41,626 nucleotides of DNA from Cupriavidus sp. 2SB (GTDB lineage Bacteria > Pseudomonadota > Gammaproteobacteria > Burkholderiales > Burkholderiaceae): the NCBI RefSeq assembly GCF_005503625.1, contig NZ_SCMX01000063.1, forward strand, positions 1 to 41,626, in the 5' to 3' direction. Position 1 is the stretch's first letter, and every line of letters starts with the position of its first letter. The position numbers were made by a program, and so were the translations under genes. The notes under the pieces are model-generated. The model was not told the DNA's origin, did no database searches, and saw nothing but the letters and a program-made list of their open reading frames with translations. Below, in pieces: positions 39,726 through 41,626 of this stretch.

Positions 39726-41626
39726 GTGAATACTTTGTCTGATTCCGCTGATCAAGACGTCCGCCAGCCGGACGTGCCGGGCGACACCGGCGCAGCGCCC
39801 GATACGGGCAATGGCGCGGACGGCGCGCCGCGCCGCAAGGGCCTCCGCCGCGGTCTGCGAAACCTGGTGGCGTCCCGCCGCCAGGGTGCCCAGGATCGGG
39901 ATGCCGGTCGGGGTGATGCCGATGCGCCGCCGGTGCAGGCCGAAGAGGGTGCGCAGCCCGCAGCACCGCGGACACGCGGCCGACGCAAGCCTGCGCCTGC
40001 CGCCGATGCCGGTGAACAGGTCGCGGCTCCACGGGCGGAAATGCGGCCGGCTAATCCGCGCCAGTCCGAATCGGGCGAAGGCCAGTCGCAGCGCCGTCGG
40101 CGGCAGCAGCCGCAACGTAAGGCTGCGATGGTCGACGGTGAGAACAAGCCAGCAGCCGAGCAGGCCGGCAGGCGCAACAAGCCAGGCCCGCAGCAGCGCA
40201 AGGGCCAGGGTGGCGCTGGCAAACCGGGTGGTCGCGGCGATCAGCGCCAGGGTGAATCCCGTCAAGGTGACAAGTCGGCGAAGCCCGCCGGCAAGGCGCT
40301 CAAGGCTGCAGGTGGCGAGGATCTGTTTCGCTTTGTGATCTCCGAGCAGTTCGACCAGGAAGACATGGTCGTTCCGCGCACAAAGGCGAAGCCCGTTCGC
40401 GAGCTGACATCGGATGACGATGCGCCGAAGCTGCACAAGGTGTTGGCTGACGGTGGGCTGGGGTCCCGCCGCGAAATGGAAGAACTGATCCTGCAGGGTC
40501 GTGTTTCCGTCAACGGGCTTCCGGCACATATTGGCCAGCGGATCCTGCCGGCCGATCAGGTGCGCGTAAACGGCAAGCTGATCCACCGCAAGATTACGAC
40601 CAAGCCGCCCCGGGTGTTGCTGTATCACAAGCCAGCCGGCGAAATCGTCAGCCAGTCGGATCCGGAAGGCCGTCCGACCGTATTCGACAGCCTGCCGCGA
40701 ATCAAGAACGGCAAGTGGGTGGCCGTGGGCCGGCTGGACTTCAATACCGAGGGCCTGCTGATTTTCACGACTTCGGGCGATATCGCCAACCGCTTCATGC
40801 ACCCGCGCTATGGCGTGGAGCGTGAATACGCGGTGCGCACGCTGGGTGAGCTGGCCGAGTCCGATCGTCAGCGTCTGCTTCACGGCATCGAACTCGACGA
40901 CGGCCAGGCTAACTTCCTGCAGATCGCCGATGGCGGTGGCGAGGGTGTGAACCAGTGGTATCACGTAGCGCTGACCGAAGGACGGAACCGCGAAGTACGC
41001 CGCATGTTCGAGGCGGTGGGCCTGACCGTTTCACGCCTAATTCGCACACGCTACGGGCAATTCCTGTTGCCGCGTGGTCTCAAGCGTGGCCGTTGGCAGG
41101 AACTCGAAGCCACCGAGGTGCGCAACCTGATGGCCAATATCGGCCTGAAAGCACCGGCCAAGGGCGAGCAGGGCGGCGGCAAGGGAATGACCAAGGTGGG
41201 CGGGCGGAAGGCGCGCACCGAGGCTGCGATCGCGGGGATGCCCATGGTCACGGGCATGGATGGACTGCCGCGGTTCGAGAAAGCCGGTGGCAATCGCGGT
41301 GGCGGTAACGCCGGCCGCGGCCAGCCTGATCCGATGCAGACGTCAATGGGCTACATCCCGTCGGGTCCTGCGCCGCTGACGTCACACTCGACGAAGTTTG
41401 GGGGTGGCATGGGCGGTATGGGTGGCGGTGCGCGTGGTCCTGGCGGTGCAGGTGGCCGTGGGCGTGGTGGAAGCGCTGGCAATGCTAGCAACGCCGGTGG
41501 CAACCGTCCGCGTCGTGGCGGTGGCGAGGTGAACGGCAATGTGATGCCGAAGGCTGCCAAGGGCGGCGGCAATGCCCGTGGCAATAGCGGTGGCGGGGCG
41601 GGTGGTGGTGGCGCACGGCGTCCGCG
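39726..41626 (+). CDS. rluB: 23S rRNA pseudouridine synthase RluB (3' end outside window)
   Basis: At least 633 codons, open to the window end. The GTG start (39726) gives MNTLSDSADQD; the ATG just upstream hits a TAG within five codons. The N-terminal ~200 residues are basic, Arg/Gln/Pro/Ala-rich and disordered. The S4 RNA-binding domain (KLHKVLADGGLGSRREMEEL) follows, then the RsuA-type catalytic domain with VGRLDFNTEGLLIFT carrying the catalytic Asp, and EGRNREVRRMFEA. RluB makes pseudouridine 2605 of 23S rRNA. After the enzyme core (about residue 480) comes a long Gly/Arg/Asn-rich tail. Usual RluB is about 300 aa, so both extensions are extra. Confidence 0.94.
   Translation, partial: MNTLSDSADQDVRQPDVPGDTGAAPDTGNGADGAPRRKGLRRGLRNLVASRRQGAQDRDAGRGDADAPPVQAEEGAQPAAPRTRGRRKPAPAADAGEQVAAPRAEMRPANPRQSESGEGQSQRRRRQQPQRKAAMVDGENKPAAEQAGRRNKPGPQQRKGQGGAGKPGGRGDQRQGESRQGDKSAKPAGKALKAAGGEDLFRFVISEQFDQEDMVVPRTKAKPVRELTSDDDAPKLHKVLADGGLGSRREMEELILQGRVSVNGLPAHIGQRILPADQVRVNGKLIHRKITTKPPRVLLYHKPAGEIVSQSDPEGRPTVFDSLPRIKNGKWVAVGRLDFNTEGLLIFTTSGDIANRFMHPRYGVEREYAVRTLGELAESDRQRLLHGIELDDGQANFLQIADGGGEGVNQWYHVALTEGRNREVRRMFEAVGLTVSRLIRTRYGQFLLPRGLKRGRWQELEATEVRNLMANIGLKAPAKGEQGGGKGMTKVGGRKARTEAAIAGMPMVTGMDGLPRFEKAGGNRGGGNAGRGQPDPMQTSMGYIPSGPAPLTSHSTKFGGGMGGMGGGARGPGGAGGRGRGGSAGNASNAGGNRPRRGGGEVNGNVMPKAAKGGGNARGNSGGGAGGGGARRP

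Noticed and set aside
39504..40964. 486-codon minus-strand frame across the scpB end and rluB
   Set aside because: The plus strand carries the S4 and pseudouridine synthase motifs; the antisense product shows no family features.
1..41626. Mobile elements, CRISPR arrays, tRNA or rRNA genes, toxin-antitoxin or phage-defence genes
   Set aside because: None seen: no transposase or integrase motifs, no regularly spaced direct repeats, no tRNA-like cloverleaf noticed, and composition is uniform across the window.

Overview
The window is chromosomal DNA of a high-GC betaproteobacterium, most likely a Cupriavidus (or close Ralstonia/Cupriavidus relative in the Burkholderiaceae). This rests on gene content and order (glnA-DUF4124-glnL-glnG, ugpBAECQ, odhA-odhB-odhL, zapE, ccoIS-ccoNOQP-ccoGH, fnr, scpB-rluB), strong G/C third-position bias, and a structured leader in front of the 2-oxoglutarate dehydrogenase E1 gene where the Burkholderiales 'sucA RNA motif' is expected. 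No IS element, prophage, tRNA, rRNA or CRISPR was seen; this looks like core chromosome.

Layout. 65-4132: hrpA helicase behind a promoter that leaves almost no leader. 4265-8855: a YVTN beta-propeller protein, a NodB-type deacetylase with an altered metal-site motif and a di-iron sterol-desaturase-type hydroxylase form a tight operon, followed by an EI24/CysZ-like membrane protein and a molybdopterin-binding (CinA N-domain-like) protein. 8942-9406 (-): a rhodanese. 9570-14884: the nitrogen regulon core, with three 30-bp-phased NtrC-like sites, a sigma-54 promoter, glnA, a terminator, a DUF4124 protein, glnL (NtrB) and glnG (NtrC). 14979-15782 (-): a HAD phosphatase. 15990-21029: the ugpBAECQ glycerol-3-phosphate/glycerophosphodiester uptake operon behind a possible PhoB box. 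21164-27171: the leader RNA, sucA, sucB, lpdG and a strong terminator. 27203-28300: zapE.

28368-38249 is a complete cbb3 oxidase locus: copper ATPase ccoI and ccoS, structural genes ccoNOQP, ccoG, a very short ccoH/FixH, an unrecognised two-helix membrane protein, then fnr on the other strand and a divergent DsbD/TauE-like transporter. Two FNR/ANR boxes sit before ccoI and before ccoN, and the Fnr encoded next door has all four cluster cysteines, so the locus appears to carry its own oxygen sensor. 38250-38797 is a structured non-annotated gap, then scpB (chromosome segregation) and rluB (23S pseudouridine synthase, cut by the window end).

The coding content is familiar. The most interesting signals are regulatory: the phased NtrC enhancer, the sucA leader, the paired FNR promoters (one with a perfect inverted repeat around its -10), REP-like palindromes in both convergent gaps of the first 15 kb, many strong intercistronic hairpins inside operons, and the structured leader before scpB. 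I found no convincing wholly new system.
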